Positions 36,176-44,881 of a DNA stretch of 64,000 bases are shown here, piece after piece. Where the stretch lies: contig NZ_QXFK01000008.1 of NCBI RefSeq assembly GCF_003581645.1, positions 1 through 64,000 of the forward strand, read 5' to 3'. The position numbers and the translations under genes are program-made. Below the pieces are notes generated by a model, which saw only the letters and a list, made by a program, of their open reading frames with translations, did not search any database and was not told the DNA's origin. The DNA is from Pelagerythrobacter aerophilus (GTDB lineage Bacteria; Pseudomonadota; Alphaproteobacteria; Sphingomonadales; Sphingomonadaceae). Within the stretch, counting starts at the first letter, position 1. Each line of letters opens with the position of its first letter.

Positions 36176-38326
36176 ATGGCAGACGCAGTAATATATTCCG
36201 CGCAGCCGGACATGGCCGAGAACGCGGACGAAAATTCGGGGATTCTGGCGTTCGAGCGATACTGGCGCCAGGCCGTCAACTCTCGGCTTCTGATCGCTGG
36301 TATTCTCGCAGGCGGGCTCGTGCTTGGCTTGCTCATCACGTTGCTCTCCACGCCGCAGTATCGGAGCACGGCCGTGATCGAGATCAGCCGCGCGACAGCA
36401 AACGTAACGAATATCGATCAAACAGAGATCGAAGAACTGCAGGCGGACGAACAGTATTTTCAGACACAATATGAGCTGCTCGGCTCACGTTTTCTCGCCG
36501 AAGCGGTAGTCGATGCGGCGAATCTCACTGCGTCGGAATCGTTTCGCGACGCATTTGCTGACGATCCAGAGGCTCCGCTAGAACGACGAGACGCTGTCGA
36601 GATTCTTCTGGAACACATCAGCATCGAACCTGTGCGATTGTCGAATCTCGTAAATGTGCATTTCTCCAGCCCCAACCGGAGCCTTTCCGCCGAGATTGCC
36701 AATATCTGGGCTGAGCAGTTCCTGGCCGCGAACTACGAAAAGCGCTTCGGTGCGAATATCGATGCTCGGCGGTATTTGCGCGATCAGATCGCGGAACTCC
36801 GCGAGCGGCTCGCCCAGTCCGAGGAGGAACTGGTTGATTACGCGAATGCCAATCAGATCGTGATCGTCGATACGGGCGTAAACGATGACGACAGCAGCAG
36901 CGCCGCACGATCGCTGATTGGGGATACGCTTACGACACTCAATCAGGCGCTGGCACAAGCAACTGCAGAACGAATCGCTGCGGAAAGTGCCTTAAGAGCG
37001 AAAGCTACCACGGCCGAAACGCGCGCAGCATCTAGTCAGCTCCGGAGCATGCTGGCAACAGCCGAGGCCAAGCTTGCAAGCCTATCTGCAAATTTCGGCC
37101 CGGCATATCCTGAAGTTCAGGCGGCTCGATCCGAGGTGGAAGCCATCCGCGAATCCATCGCCTCTTCGGAGGGCCGCGATATTTCGGGTCTGCAGGCGGC
37201 GTATCGCCAGGCGCGTAGCGAAGAGGCGGAACTGCAGGCGCGCGTAAAAGAGGTCCAAGACCGGTTCCTTTCGCAGCAAGGCGGCGGGATTCAGTATGGA
37301 ATTCTGAAGCGTGAAGTGGACACCAATCGGCAGCTCTACGACGCGCTCCTGCAGCGTTCCAAGGAACTGGAGGCGGCGGGCGCTGGCAAGAACAACATGA
37401 CCCTAGTTCAACCTGCTCTACCAGCGGACGAGCCCTACAAGCCCTCGCTGGTCTTGAACCTGGCGCTGGCATTGCTCGCCGCCACAGCTGTTGCCGCAGC
37501 CGTTGTCTTCCTCCGTGAGACTATGGATCGGACGATCCGGGATCCCAACGACGTCCAACGTCTGTTCGGCCTGCCGACACTCGGCCTCATCCCACGGGTG
37601 GAGCAGGACGATTTGCTCGACGAGCTCCGTCGACGCAGTTCGGAGCTTTCAGAGGCCTACGTGGCGGCGCGTTCGAATATCTCGTTCCTGACACCGCAAG
37701 GTGCACCGAAGTCACTGATGCTTACCAGCACCCGGCCGAACGAAGGCAAATCGCTGACCTCCGTCGCGATCTGCCGCAGCTTCGCCCAGTTGGGCAAGCG
37801 GACGCTGCTGATCGATGCCGACCTTCGCAACACGGCCCTCGTCGATTTCCTCGGCAAGCAGGCATCGAAGGACGCCGGCTTGAGCAGCTTGCTGGTCGGT
37901 GGAAGCGAACCTCAGGCGGTCACCATACCGATCGAGGAACATGGATTTGACCTGATCCCAAGCGGGATGATGCCGCCGAATCCCGCCGATCTTCTCGCGA
38001 CCGACGGGCTTGCCCAGTTGATCGCGAAGCTCGAGCAGAGCTACGACTTTATCCTCGTGGACGGCCCGCCGGTGCTCGGCCTTGCCGATGCGCTGGAAAT
38101 CTCCACCGCGGTCCAAGGCGTGGTCTACGTCATCGAATCCAATGACGTGAAGATCCGCGCCATCGACAACGCGCTACGCCGTTTGCGTGCCGCCAACGCG
38201 AAGGTCTATGGTGCAATCGTGACCAAGCTCGACGATCGCAACTCGGCGTACGGCTACGGCTATGGGTATGGCTATGGGTACGGCTATGGCGAACCCATAG
38301 ATGATGCGAATGCCGGACGCAGCTGA
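36176..38326 (+). CDS. Wzc-type polysaccharide co-polymerase and tyrosine autokinase
   Basis: A 716-residue inner-membrane protein. A Wzz-type domain with TM1 at about 38-58, long periplasmic coiled coils (about 195-400) and TM2 at about 422-445 precede a cytoplasmic BY-kinase domain: Walker A TSTRPNEGKSLTSV (from about 516), Walker A' LLIDADLRN (about 544), Walker B FILVDGPPVLG (about 625). The C-terminal tyrosine cluster is an uninterrupted run of seven Tyr-Gly pairs (692-705). Cycles of autophosphorylation in this tail control polymer length and export with the Wza-like partner. Its end overlaps the next gene by 26 bases. Confidence 0.94.
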   Translation: MADAVIYSAQPDMAENADENSGILAFERYWRQAVNSRLLIAGILAGGLVLGLLITLLSTPQYRSTAVIEISRATANVTNIDQTEIEELQADEQYFQTQYELLGSRFLAEAVVDAANLTASESFRDAFADDPEAPLERRDAVEILLEHISIEPVRLSNLVNVHFSSPNRSLSAEIANIWAEQFLAANYEKRFGANIDARRYLRDQIAELRERLAQSEEELVDYANANQIVIVDTGVNDDDSSSAARSLIGDTLTTLNQALAQATAERIAAESALRAKATTAETRAASSQLRSMLATAEAKLASLSANFGPAYPEVQAARSEVEAIRESIASSEGRDISGLQAAYRQARSEEAELQARVKEVQDRFLSQQGGGIQYGILKREVDTNRQLYDALLQRSKELEAAGAGKNNMTLVQPALPADEPYKPSLVLNLALALLAATAVAAAVVFLRETMDRTIRDPNDVQRLFGLPTLGLIPRVEQDDLLDELRRRSSELSEAYVAARSNISFLTPQGAPKSLMLTSTRPNEGKSLTSVAICRSFAQLGKRTLLIDADLRNTALVDFLGKQASKDAGLSSLLVGGSEPQAVTIPIEEHGFDLIPSGMMPPNPADLLATDGLAQLIAKLEQSYDFILVDGPPVLGLADALEISTAVQGVVYVIESNDVKIRAIDNALRRLRAANAKVYGAIVTKLDDRNSAYGYGYGYGYGYGYGEPIDDANAGRS
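38249..38290 (+). repeat. Coding repeat: seven Tyr-Gly codon pairs
   Basis: Seven consecutive six-base units (TAC or TAT followed by GGC or GGG) encode the tyrosine-rich tail of the Wzc-like kinase. Synonymous variation between units shows it is not a very recent expansion, but such an array can change length by slippage. Confidence 0.85.
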
Positions 38327-39491
38327 GACACGGCCAAGCCGTCTGCGCCTTGCGTCGGTGGTGCTGATATTTCCCGTTCTCGCGGTCCTTTCCGCGGCGC
38401 AGACGCTGGCCATCGTGGGCGAGAACAGTCAGCCGGACAAGGCAGCGACAATCGCGCCTTGGGATGGTTCGGCACAGGCCCATTTCGCGAAAGCCGCTTA
38501 TCAAGGCCAACTCGCGCAGAACCCTGCGACAGCCGAACCGCCGGCGGATTGGATGGCCGACCTCGCGCTGGAGGCCTATCGGAGCCAACCGCTGGTGCCC
38601 GGCGCGCTCGCGGTGATTGGTGCCGCACAGCCTGGCGATGGAAACGCCCCATTCTGGAACGCGGCGGCGAAGATCAGCCGCCGCGACACGCTTCTCCAGG
38701 GCATGCTTCTTAACTCCCACCTGCAAGCCGATAATCTCGACGGCGCCATCCGCGTTCTCAATCAGATTCTGCAAGTGCGCGTCGAGCAGCGGCCGGCCGC
38801 CTACATCGCGCTGACGCAGGCGCTGCGCGATCCGCGCTCGGTGGACACGTTCGTGGATATTCTCGGAACCGGGCCGGACTGGGCCGATGGTTTCCTCGTC
38901 GCCGCCTCACGCGACAAAGAAGCGCTCGGGAATCTCGGTCTCATTCGTCAACGGCTGTCCGACGACATTGTAGACCCGAAGACCGACCGCAGGCTGGTGC
39001 ATGCTTTTGCCAGCGCGGGCGAGTTTCAACTCGCATACGATCTCTATGCGCGCCTGTCTGCGGAGCGTCCCGAGGAGGTCGACGGTTGGAGTTCTGAGAT
39101 CCCGCCGTTCGACTGGACCTTGGTCGATCAAGCCGGTTTCCGCGCCCAAGTCCTCGGCGGGGAAGAGGAACTTCAGCTGGAGATCGCACGCGGCAAAGGT
39201 GGTGTTTTTGCCAGCCGCATCCTGCCGGCGCGCTCACGAGCGCTCAGCATCAGCGGCCGACATGACCTGAAGCCGCAGCAGCAGGCAGACAAGCTGGAGA
39301 TCGCAGTCTCATGCGTCGACGGCGACGCCCCGATTGCCCAAGGAAATCTCACCGGCGGGACAATCGCGCTCGATGCCACGCTGCCGGCCGACTGCGGCTT
39401 CGTGAAGATTTCGCTGTCAGGCCGAGCCTGGTCGTACGGTCAACGAATAACCGGCAGCATCTCTACACTTTCTATTTCCTTCGGCGAATGA
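38301..39491 (+). CDS. Hypothetical exported protein in the polysaccharide export operon
   Basis: A 396-residue protein with a signal sequence or N-terminal membrane anchor (LASVVLIFPVLAVLSAAQTLA, residues about 16-37) followed by a helical, alanine-rich region that looks like degenerate TPR-type repeats (AHFAKAAYQGQLAQNP, DNLDGAIRVLNQILQVR, AGEFQLAYDLYARL). The end is a beta-rich domain (LEIARGKGGVFASRILPA to SISTLSISF). No known family is recognised. It starts 26 bases inside the Wzc-like gene, so it is translationally linked to it and probably serves in polymer export or modification in the periplasm. Confidence 0.75.
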   Translation: MMRMPDAAETRPSRLRLASVVLIFPVLAVLSAAQTLAIVGENSQPDKAATIAPWDGSAQAHFAKAAYQGQLAQNPATAEPPADWMADLALEAYRSQPLVPGALAVIGAAQPGDGNAPFWNAAAKISRRDTLLQGMLLNSHLQADNLDGAIRVLNQILQVRVEQRPAAYIALTQALRDPRSVDTFVDILGTGPDWADGFLVAASRDKEALGNLGLIRQRLSDDIVDPKTDRRLVHAFASAGEFQLAYDLYARLSAERPEEVDGWSSEIPPFDWTLVDQAGFRAQVLGGEEELQLEIARGKGGVFASRILPARSRALSISGRHDLKPQQQADKLEIAVSCVDGDAPIAQGNLTGGTIALDATLPADCGFVKISLSGRAWSYGQRITGSISTLSISFGE

Positions 39492-39567
39492 TGGCCATCC
39501 GTCGGTCTGCTATGGCCCATCCTGTCGGGCCATCTGCGGGACTCCAAGGGACACAGAGGAACAATTA

Positions 39568-40581
39568 ATGCGCAAAGTGCTCGTCACCGGCAGCGCCGGC
39601 TTCATCGGCTTCCACTTGTCCAAGCTGCTGCTCGAGGAAGGTTTTGCCGTCGTCGGCTACGACGGCATGACCGACTACTACGACGTCAGGATCAAGGAGC
39701 GGCGGCACCAGATGCTGCTGCAGCATGAGCATTTCAGCGCGCACGTCGGCATGCTGGAGAACTTTGACCAGCTCCACGCGCTGGCCATGGCGGAGCGGCC
39801 GGACGTGATCGTCCATCTCGCCGCGCAGGCCGGCGTGCGATATTCGCTCGAGAACCCGCGCGCCTATATCGACGCGAATATCGTCGGTACGTTCAACGTG
39901 ATGGAATGCGCGCGTGAGCTCGGCGTCGAGCATCTGCTGATGGCCAGTACCAGTTCGGTCTATGGCGCGAACGAGGAGATGCCGTTCGATGAGCGCGAGA
40001 AATGCGACACACAGCTCACGCTCTACGCCGCGACCAAGAAGGCGAACGAGTCGATGGCGCACAGCTACGCGCATCTGTGGAATCTGCCGACAACCATGTT
40101 CCGCTTCTTCACGGTCTACGGCCCATGGGGCCGCCCGGACATGGCGCTGTTCAAGTTTACCAAGGGCATTCTCGATGGCACGCCAATCGACATCTACAAC
40201 CACGGCGAGATGTACCGCGACTTCACCTACGTGACCGACCTGGTGCGCGGTATCCGCCTGCTGATCGACGCTGTGCCGGAGCGCCCGGAGAGCGCCGACG
40301 ACATCCCGGAGCATGACAGCCTCTCACCCGCGGCGCCGTTCCGCGTCGTCAATATCGGCAACAGCGACAAGGTCCGCCTGATGGACTTCGTCGAGGCGAT
40401 CGAAGCCGAATGCGGGCGCGAAGCGGTGAAGAACTTCATGGACATGCAGAAAGGCGACGTGCCGGCCACCTGGGCCGATGCAACACTGCTGCAGGAACTC
40501 ACCGGCTATCGCCCGCAGACCGACGCGAAGGAAGGTATCCGGCAGTTCGTTGGCTGGTATCGTGACTACTACGGCGTCTGA
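39568..40581 (+). CDS. UDP-glucuronate 4-epimerase-like NAD-dependent epimerase
   Basis: A 337-residue extended short-chain dehydrogenase: KVLVTGSAGFIGFHLSKLLL, HLAAQAGVRYSLENPRAYIDAN, STSSVYGANEEMPF, active-site YAATKKANE (YxxxK) and RFFTVYGPWGRPDMALFKF. These blocks match bacterial UDP-glucuronate 4-epimerases (LpsL, Cap1J), which make UDP-galacturonate. No UDP-glucose dehydrogenase gene is in the window, so UDP-glucuronate would come from elsewhere. It is the last gene of the plus-strand operon and converges with the WecC-like gene 7 bases on. Confidence 0.9.
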   Translation: MRKVLVTGSAGFIGFHLSKLLLEEGFAVVGYDGMTDYYDVRIKERRHQMLLQHEHFSAHVGMLENFDQLHALAMAERPDVIVHLAAQAGVRYSLENPRAYIDANIVGTFNVMECARELGVEHLLMASTSSVYGANEEMPFDEREKCDTQLTLYAATKKANESMAHSYAHLWNLPTTMFRFFTVYGPWGRPDMALFKFTKGILDGTPIDIYNHGEMYRDFTYVTDLVRGIRLLIDAVPERPESADDIPEHDSLSPAAPFRVVNIGNSDKVRLMDFVEAIEAECGREAVKNFMDMQKGDVPATWADATLLQELTGYRPQTDAKEGIRQFVGWYRDYYGV

Positions 40582-40587
40582 GGCGTG

Positions 40588-41889
40588 CTAGCTCGCCAGT
40601 CGTAACCCCGGTCGCTCAACGTTAGCCGCGGCGTCCGGCCAGATCCCGCGTGTGTCGTAGATCAGCGCGTGAGAGCGTTCCTCGCTCGGGACCACTCGGA
40701 ATATATCGTGGTCGACGAGGACGATCAGGATGCCGCACGTCTCGAGCGCTGTGTCGAGGTCGATCAGCGCTGCGCCGGTGCCTTCGAACTCGGTCGGCAG
40801 TTCGGCGGCATAGGGTTCGACCACGTGAACGCGTTCACCGAACCTGCGCGCCAGTCTGCCCGCCACGAAGCGCGCCGGACTTTCGCGGAAGTCATCAATG
40901 TTGGCCTTGAATGCGAGCCCCAGGCAGGCGACCGGCACGCCGGGGTTGTCAGCGATCAGCTTCTCCGCTTGCGCGACGACGTGATGCATCTTCGCATCGT
41001 TGGTGTCGCGCGCGGCACGGACCATCTTCGCCTGTTCCGGCGCGCCATGGACGATGAACCATGGATCGACCGCAATGCAGTGGCCGCCGACGCCCGGGCC
41101 GGGCTGGAGGACATTTACGCGGGGGTGGCGGTTGGCGAGGCGGATAACTTCCCACACATCGAGGCCCATGTGATCGGCGATCATCGACAGCTCGTTGGCA
41201 AAGGCGATGTTGACGTCGCGGAAGGCGTTCTCGACCAGTTTGCACATCTCGGCGCTGCGCGCGTCGGTGGTGACGCAGGTGCCGCGCACGAAGCGCTTGT
41301 AGAAGGCGAGCGCCTTTCGTGCGCAACGCGGGGTGATGCCACCGATCGAGCGGTCGTTGTTGGTGAGCTCTTCGAGGATGCGCCCGGGAAGGACACGTTC
41401 GGGGCAATAGGCGATCGCCACATCGGGCGTCTCGTTCGTCAGCCCCGGAAGCTTGAGATCCGGGCGCAATCCGGCGAACAGATCGCGCATCGCGTCGGTG
41501 GTGCCGACCGGTGAGGTCGATTCGAGAATCACGGTATCGCCCTTCTTGAGCACGCCCGCGATCTCCGTAGCCGCGGCCATGACATAGGAGATATCGGGCG
41601 TGTGCTGCCCGTCCTTCTCGAACGGCGTAGGCACCGCGATAACGAACACGTCAGCTGGCTGCACCTGCGTCGACGCCTTGAGCAGGCCGCGCTGGACGAC
41701 CCCCCGCACGAGACCGTCGAGATCAATTTCCTCGATATGGATCTCACCTCGGTTGATCGTCTCGACCACCGCTTCGGAAACGTCGATACCGGTTACCGGG
41801 CAGTTGGCCCGCGCGATGATCGCCGCCGTCGGCAGGCCGATATACCCAAGGCCGATGACACAGACTTCCGGTTTTTCCTCGCCGCGCAT
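40588..41889 (-). CDS. wecC: UDP-N-acetyl-D-mannosaminuronate dehydrogenase (WecC-like)
   Basis: A 433-residue nucleotide-sugar dehydrogenase that oxidises UDP-ManNAc to UDP-ManNAcA: CVIGLGYIGLPTAAIIARANC, VIAVPTPFEKDGQHTPDISYV, ESTSPVGTTDAMRDLFA, catalytic cysteine in GPGVGGHCIAVDPWFIV, and CLGLAFKANIDDFRESPA. The FEKD-x-HTPD pattern is typical of WecC. The WecB-like epimerase upstream on the same strand, about 100 bases away, would supply its substrate. Confidence 0.9.
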   Translation of the reverse strand: MRGEEKPEVCVIGLGYIGLPTAAIIARANCPVTGIDVSEAVVETINRGEIHIEEIDLDGLVRGVVQRGLLKASTQVQPADVFVIAVPTPFEKDGQHTPDISYVMAAATEIAGVLKKGDTVILESTSPVGTTDAMRDLFAGLRPDLKLPGLTNETPDVAIAYCPERVLPGRILEELTNNDRSIGGITPRCARKALAFYKRFVRGTCVTTDARSAEMCKLVENAFRDVNIAFANELSMIADHMGLDVWEVIRLANRHPRVNVLQPGPGVGGHCIAVDPWFIVHGAPEQAKMVRAARDTNDAKMHHVVAQAEKLIADNPGVPVACLGLAFKANIDDFRESPARFVAGRLARRFGERVHVVEPYAAELPTEFEGTGAALIDLDTALETCGILIVLVDHDIFRVVPSEERSHALIYDTRGIWPDAAANVERPGLRLAS

Positions 41890-41990
41890 GGCCGCTCCGC
41901 TTGATATTCGCCTTCGCGCGACGCCTAACGGCGAGGGGTAAAGATACCGGTAACGATGGCGTGCGATTCCGGTAGCGAGCGGATGGAGCG

Positions 41991-43112
41991 TCAGACCGCG
42001 AGAAGCTCGAGGATCCGCTGCGTGGCCCGCCCGTCGCCGAACGGGTTGTGAGCCCGTGCCATGGCGTCGTAGGCGGCGGAATCGTCGAGCAGGCGCTCGG
42101 TTTCCGCAACGATACGGTCGGCGTCGGTTCCGACGAGCCTGGCGGTACCGGCCGCGACACCCTCGGGCCGTTCGGTCGTTTCGCGCATGACGAGGACCGG
42201 CTTGCCCAATGCAGGCGCTTCTTCCTGCACGCCGCCGCTGTCGGTCAGCATGAGATGCGCAACATCGAGCAGGCGGGCGAAATGCGGATAGTCCAGCGGT
42301 TCGATCAGCGCGACGTTGTCGAGCCCCGCGAGCCGGTCGTTCATCACGGCGCGGACGTTCGGGTTTAGGTGCACAGGGAAGATCACCGCCACGTCGCGGC
42401 GCGCCGCGAGGCGGGACACGGCATTCGCGATCGACTCCATCCCCTGCCCGAAGTTCTCGCGCCGGTGCGTCGTCATGCCGATGATCCGGCGCCCGGCGAA
42501 ACGCCTTTCCAGCGGCATCAGGTTCGCTGCAAGCAACGGCTCACGGGCGATCTTGCCCGTTATCCAGTGCAGCGCGTCGATAACCGTATTGCCGGTGACG
42601 TGGACCGCCGCGGACTCGACGTTCTCCCGCCGCAGCGCCTCGGCCGCAGTTTCGGTCGGCGCGAGGTGAAGCGCGGCGAAGCTGCCGATGACCTTGCGAT
42701 TGACCTCCTCCGGCCAGGGATGATGGATATTGCCGCTCCGCAGACCCGCTTCCACATGCGCCACGGGAATCTTGCGGTAGTATGCTGCCAACGCGCCTGC
42801 CATCGCGGTCGCGGTATCGCCCTGAACCACGACGACGTCCGGCCGTTCGATATCCAGCACGTGGCCGATACCCATGAGCAGCCGCGCGGTCAGGGCATCG
42901 AGCGTCTGGTCCGGTTGCATCAGGTCGAGATCGTGATCGGGCGAAATGCCCGCGATCTCCAGCACCTGGTCCAGCATTCCGCGATGCTGCCCTGAAACAC
43001 AGACGCGGGAAACGAAGCGCTCGTCACTCTCGAGCGCGTGGATCAGGGGGAACAGTTTGATCGCTTCGGGCCGGGTGCCGAAGACGGTGAGAATGGTGCG
43101 CGGCGCGGTCAT
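41991..43112 (-). CDS. wecB: UDP-N-acetylglucosamine 2-epimerase (non-hydrolysing)
   Basis: A 373-residue enzyme interconverting UDP-GlcNAc and UDP-ManNAc: VFGTRPEAIKLFPLIHAL, VVQGDTATAMAGALAAYY, HVEAGLRSGNIHHPWPEEVNRKV, GMTTHRRENFGQGM and LTDSGGVQEEAPALGKPVLVMR with the UDP-binding ERPEG. The second, distinct 2-epimerase at 26757-27884 is of the CapG type. With the WecC-like gene downstream it forms a ManNAcA pair. Right border of the polysaccharide locus. Confidence 0.93.
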   Translation of the reverse strand: MTAPRTILTVFGTRPEAIKLFPLIHALESDERFVSRVCVSGQHRGMLDQVLEIAGISPDHDLDLMQPDQTLDALTARLLMGIGHVLDIERPDVVVVQGDTATAMAGALAAYYRKIPVAHVEAGLRSGNIHHPWPEEVNRKVIGSFAALHLAPTETAAEALRRENVESAAVHVTGNTVIDALHWITGKIAREPLLAANLMPLERRFAGRRIIGMTTHRRENFGQGMESIANAVSRLAARRDVAVIFPVHLNPNVRAVMNDRLAGLDNVALIEPLDYPHFARLLDVAHLMLTDSGGVQEEAPALGKPVLVMRETTERPEGVAAGTARLVGTDADRIVAETERLLDDSAAYDAMARAHNPFGDGRATQRILELLAV

Positions 43113-43147
43113 GCCGCCGGTCTTACCGCAGGAGGGTTAACGCCGCC

Positions 43148-43771
43148 TCAGCTTTCCGGCGTTTCCTGCGGCTCGGACGTTTCGGGCGCGTCCATGATCG
43201 GTTCGGCGTCTTCGCTCGGCAGGATCTCGGGGTTCTGCTCGTCGGGCAGCTCGGCATCGCGCTCGCGTTCGAGGCGTTCCATGTACTCGCGTTCGATCTG
43301 CTCGACGCGTTCCTGCTCGGCGGCGGCCGATTCGTCGATCGTGGACAAACGTTCAGCGCGGGCGGCGGCGATGAGCTCGCTGAAGCGGACGCTCGCACTC
43401 GTCGCCTGTTCGCCATAGGCGCGGCGGATCAGATCCTGGGTGCAGCCGGTGAAGCCGCCCGCGCCCGCGGTGGAACACGAAAGCGTGCCGAAATCGCCGA
43501 TCATCTCCAGCGATTCGACGCGCCGGGTCCAGGCGGTGTTCGCCGGGTCGTCGCTGTAGCGCAGCGTTTCCGGAATGCGGAAGCGTTCGGATTCGGGCAG
43601 GCGGGCGACGACGCAGATCTCGCCTTCCGGGCACGGCGGCGCGGCATCCTCGCCATAGACCACCGACATGCGCACGTCGTCGGGCACCTCCTCCGCCGTC
43701 GCCTGCGCCGCGAGCGGGCTGGCGAGAAGCGTGGCGCCAGAAAGCGCGAATGCTGCGAGAAGCGACTTCAT
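43148..43771 (-). CDS. Hypothetical exported protein with acidic C-terminus
   Basis: A 207-residue protein with a clear signal peptide (MKSLLAAFALSGATLLASPLAAQA, cleavage near residue 24). The mature part contains four cysteines (PPCPEGEICVVARL, LSCSTAG, GCTQDL), a VVARLPESERFRIPETLRY segment seen in uncharacterised sphingomonad exported proteins, a helical charged stretch (AAAEQERVEQIEREYMERLERE), and a proline/glutamate-rich tail. No function can be assigned. It lies between the wecB-like gene and coq7 as a single gene. Confidence 0.75.
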   Translation of the reverse strand: MKSLLAAFALSGATLLASPLAAQATAEEVPDDVRMSVVYGEDAAPPCPEGEICVVARLPESERFRIPETLRYSDDPANTAWTRRVESLEMIGDFGTLSCSTAGAGGFTGCTQDLIRRAYGEQATSASVRFSELIAAARAERLSTIDESAAAEQERVEQIEREYMERLERERDAELPDEQNPEILPSEDAEPIMDAPETSEPQETPES

Positions 43772-43872
43772 GCGATGGCTATCCTAATCTGCGTTGCCCG
43801 CCATTCTCGGGCGCGAGCCGTGAACTCTATATGAAGCGTGCGGAGGGCGAAAGCGGTTCCCGCCCGTGGCCC

Positions 43873-44394
43873 TCAGACCCGTTCGGCGAGCTTGATCGCG
43901 ACGCGGCAGCCGAGGCGTATCGCCCCCGACAGCAGCGGATAGGCCGGCGCCCTTTCCGCCCCTGCGGCGAGAGCGGCATCGCGGTGCGCGCGCTCGTCCT
44001 CGCGAAATTCGTCGATCATCGTGGCGAGTTCGGGGTCGGCGCCGCTTTCGGCAAGCCGGTCGAGTTGCTGCGAATAGTGGCGGTCGATCTCTTCCTCTAC
44101 CGCCGCGGTGCAGGCCATGGCCGCCTCCGGCCCGATCAACGCCGTACCCGCGCCGAGCGCGTAGCCCGCCGCCGACCAGAAGGGCTGCAGCGCGGTCGGG
44201 CGCACGCCGCGCCGCGCCATCAGGGCGTCGAACTTCGCCCGGTGTCCCTTCTCCTGCTCGGCCATTTCGGCGATCTCGGCCGCGTGCGGGCCGCGGTCGC
44301 CGATCACGTCGAGCTGGCCCTGATAGATGCGGGTAGCGCCGAACTCGCCTGCCTGGTCGACCCGGATCATCCGCGCGATATCCTGTTTCGTCAT
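43873..44394 (-). CDS. coq7: Demethoxyubiquinone hydroxylase (COQ7 family)
   Basis: A 173-residue di-iron monooxygenase that hydroxylates 2-polyprenyl-3-methyl-6-methoxy-1,4-benzoquinol, the penultimate step of ubiquinone synthesis. Iron-ligand motifs are visible in order: DQAGEFGATRIYQGQ, EQEKGHRAKFD, EEEIDRHY and EDERAHRDAAL. The length matches alphaproteobacterial COQ7. The start overlaps the dsbB stop as ATGA; the long upstream frame is a shadow of dsbB. Last gene of the nadD to coq7 run. Confidence 0.92.
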   Translation of the reverse strand: MTKQDIARMIRVDQAGEFGATRIYQGQLDVIGDRGPHAAEIAEMAEQEKGHRAKFDALMARRGVRPTALQPFWSAAGYALGAGTALIGPEAAMACTAAVEEEIDRHYSQQLDRLAESGADPELATMIDEFREDERAHRDAALAAGAERAPAYPLLSGAIRLGCRVAIKLAERV

Positions 44395-44876
44395 GAGGTA
44401 CGCCGCTCCTTCGCCAGCAACCAGAGGATCGCCAGGCCGCCTGCTGCCGAGAACAGGAAGTTCCACCCCGCCAGCGAAATGCCGACCAGCGTCCAGGGCG
44501 CCTGATCGCAGCGGACCATCGGCGCGTTCATGATCGCTTCCAATGGGTCGCCGGTGCCGGCCTGCGACGTGACCGCGCACGCCGTCACGCCTTCCCACCA
44601 GCCGTATTCGACACCGGCATGAAACGCCCCGATTGCACCCGACACGAGGATGGCGAGCGCGGCCAGCGCAATCCACAGCCGCCGGGGCACCGCGACGGTG
44701 GAAAGCAACGCAAGCGCAAGCGCCGCGAAATGCGGCCAGCGCTGCCACCAGCACATCTCGCATGGATAGAGGCCGAAGCCGTACTGCGAGACGTAGGCGC
44801 CGGCGAGCAGCAGTGCGGGCACGCCCAGCGCCAGCCGCTGGGCCAGCCGGCCGTGAGGCGTTTCGATCATCCGCAC
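44391..44876 (-). CDS. dsbB: Disulfide bond formation protein B
   Basis: A 161-residue inner-membrane protein with four transmembrane helices that reoxidises DsbA and passes electrons to ubiquinone. The first redox pair is in YPCEMCWWQRWPH and the second in the periplasmic loop between TM3 and TM4 (TACAVTSQ and MVRCDQAPW). It is coupled to coq7, an enzyme of ubiquinone synthesis, which fits its need for quinone. It sits 5 bases after the ctpA stop. Confidence 0.9.
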   Translation of the reverse strand: MRMIETPHGRLAQRLALGVPALLLAGAYVSQYGFGLYPCEMCWWQRWPHFAALALALLSTVAVPRRLWIALAALAILVSGAIGAFHAGVEYGWWEGVTACAVTSQAGTGDPLEAIMNAPMVRCDQAPWTLVGISLAGWNFLFSAAGGLAILWLLAKERRTS

Positions 44877-44881
44877 GCGCT

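Noticed and set aside
18514-43112. Search for insertion sequences or integrase genes bordering the polysaccharide locus.
   Set aside because: No transposase motif, terminal inverted repeat pair or tRNA was seen at either border, so no mobile element is claimed.
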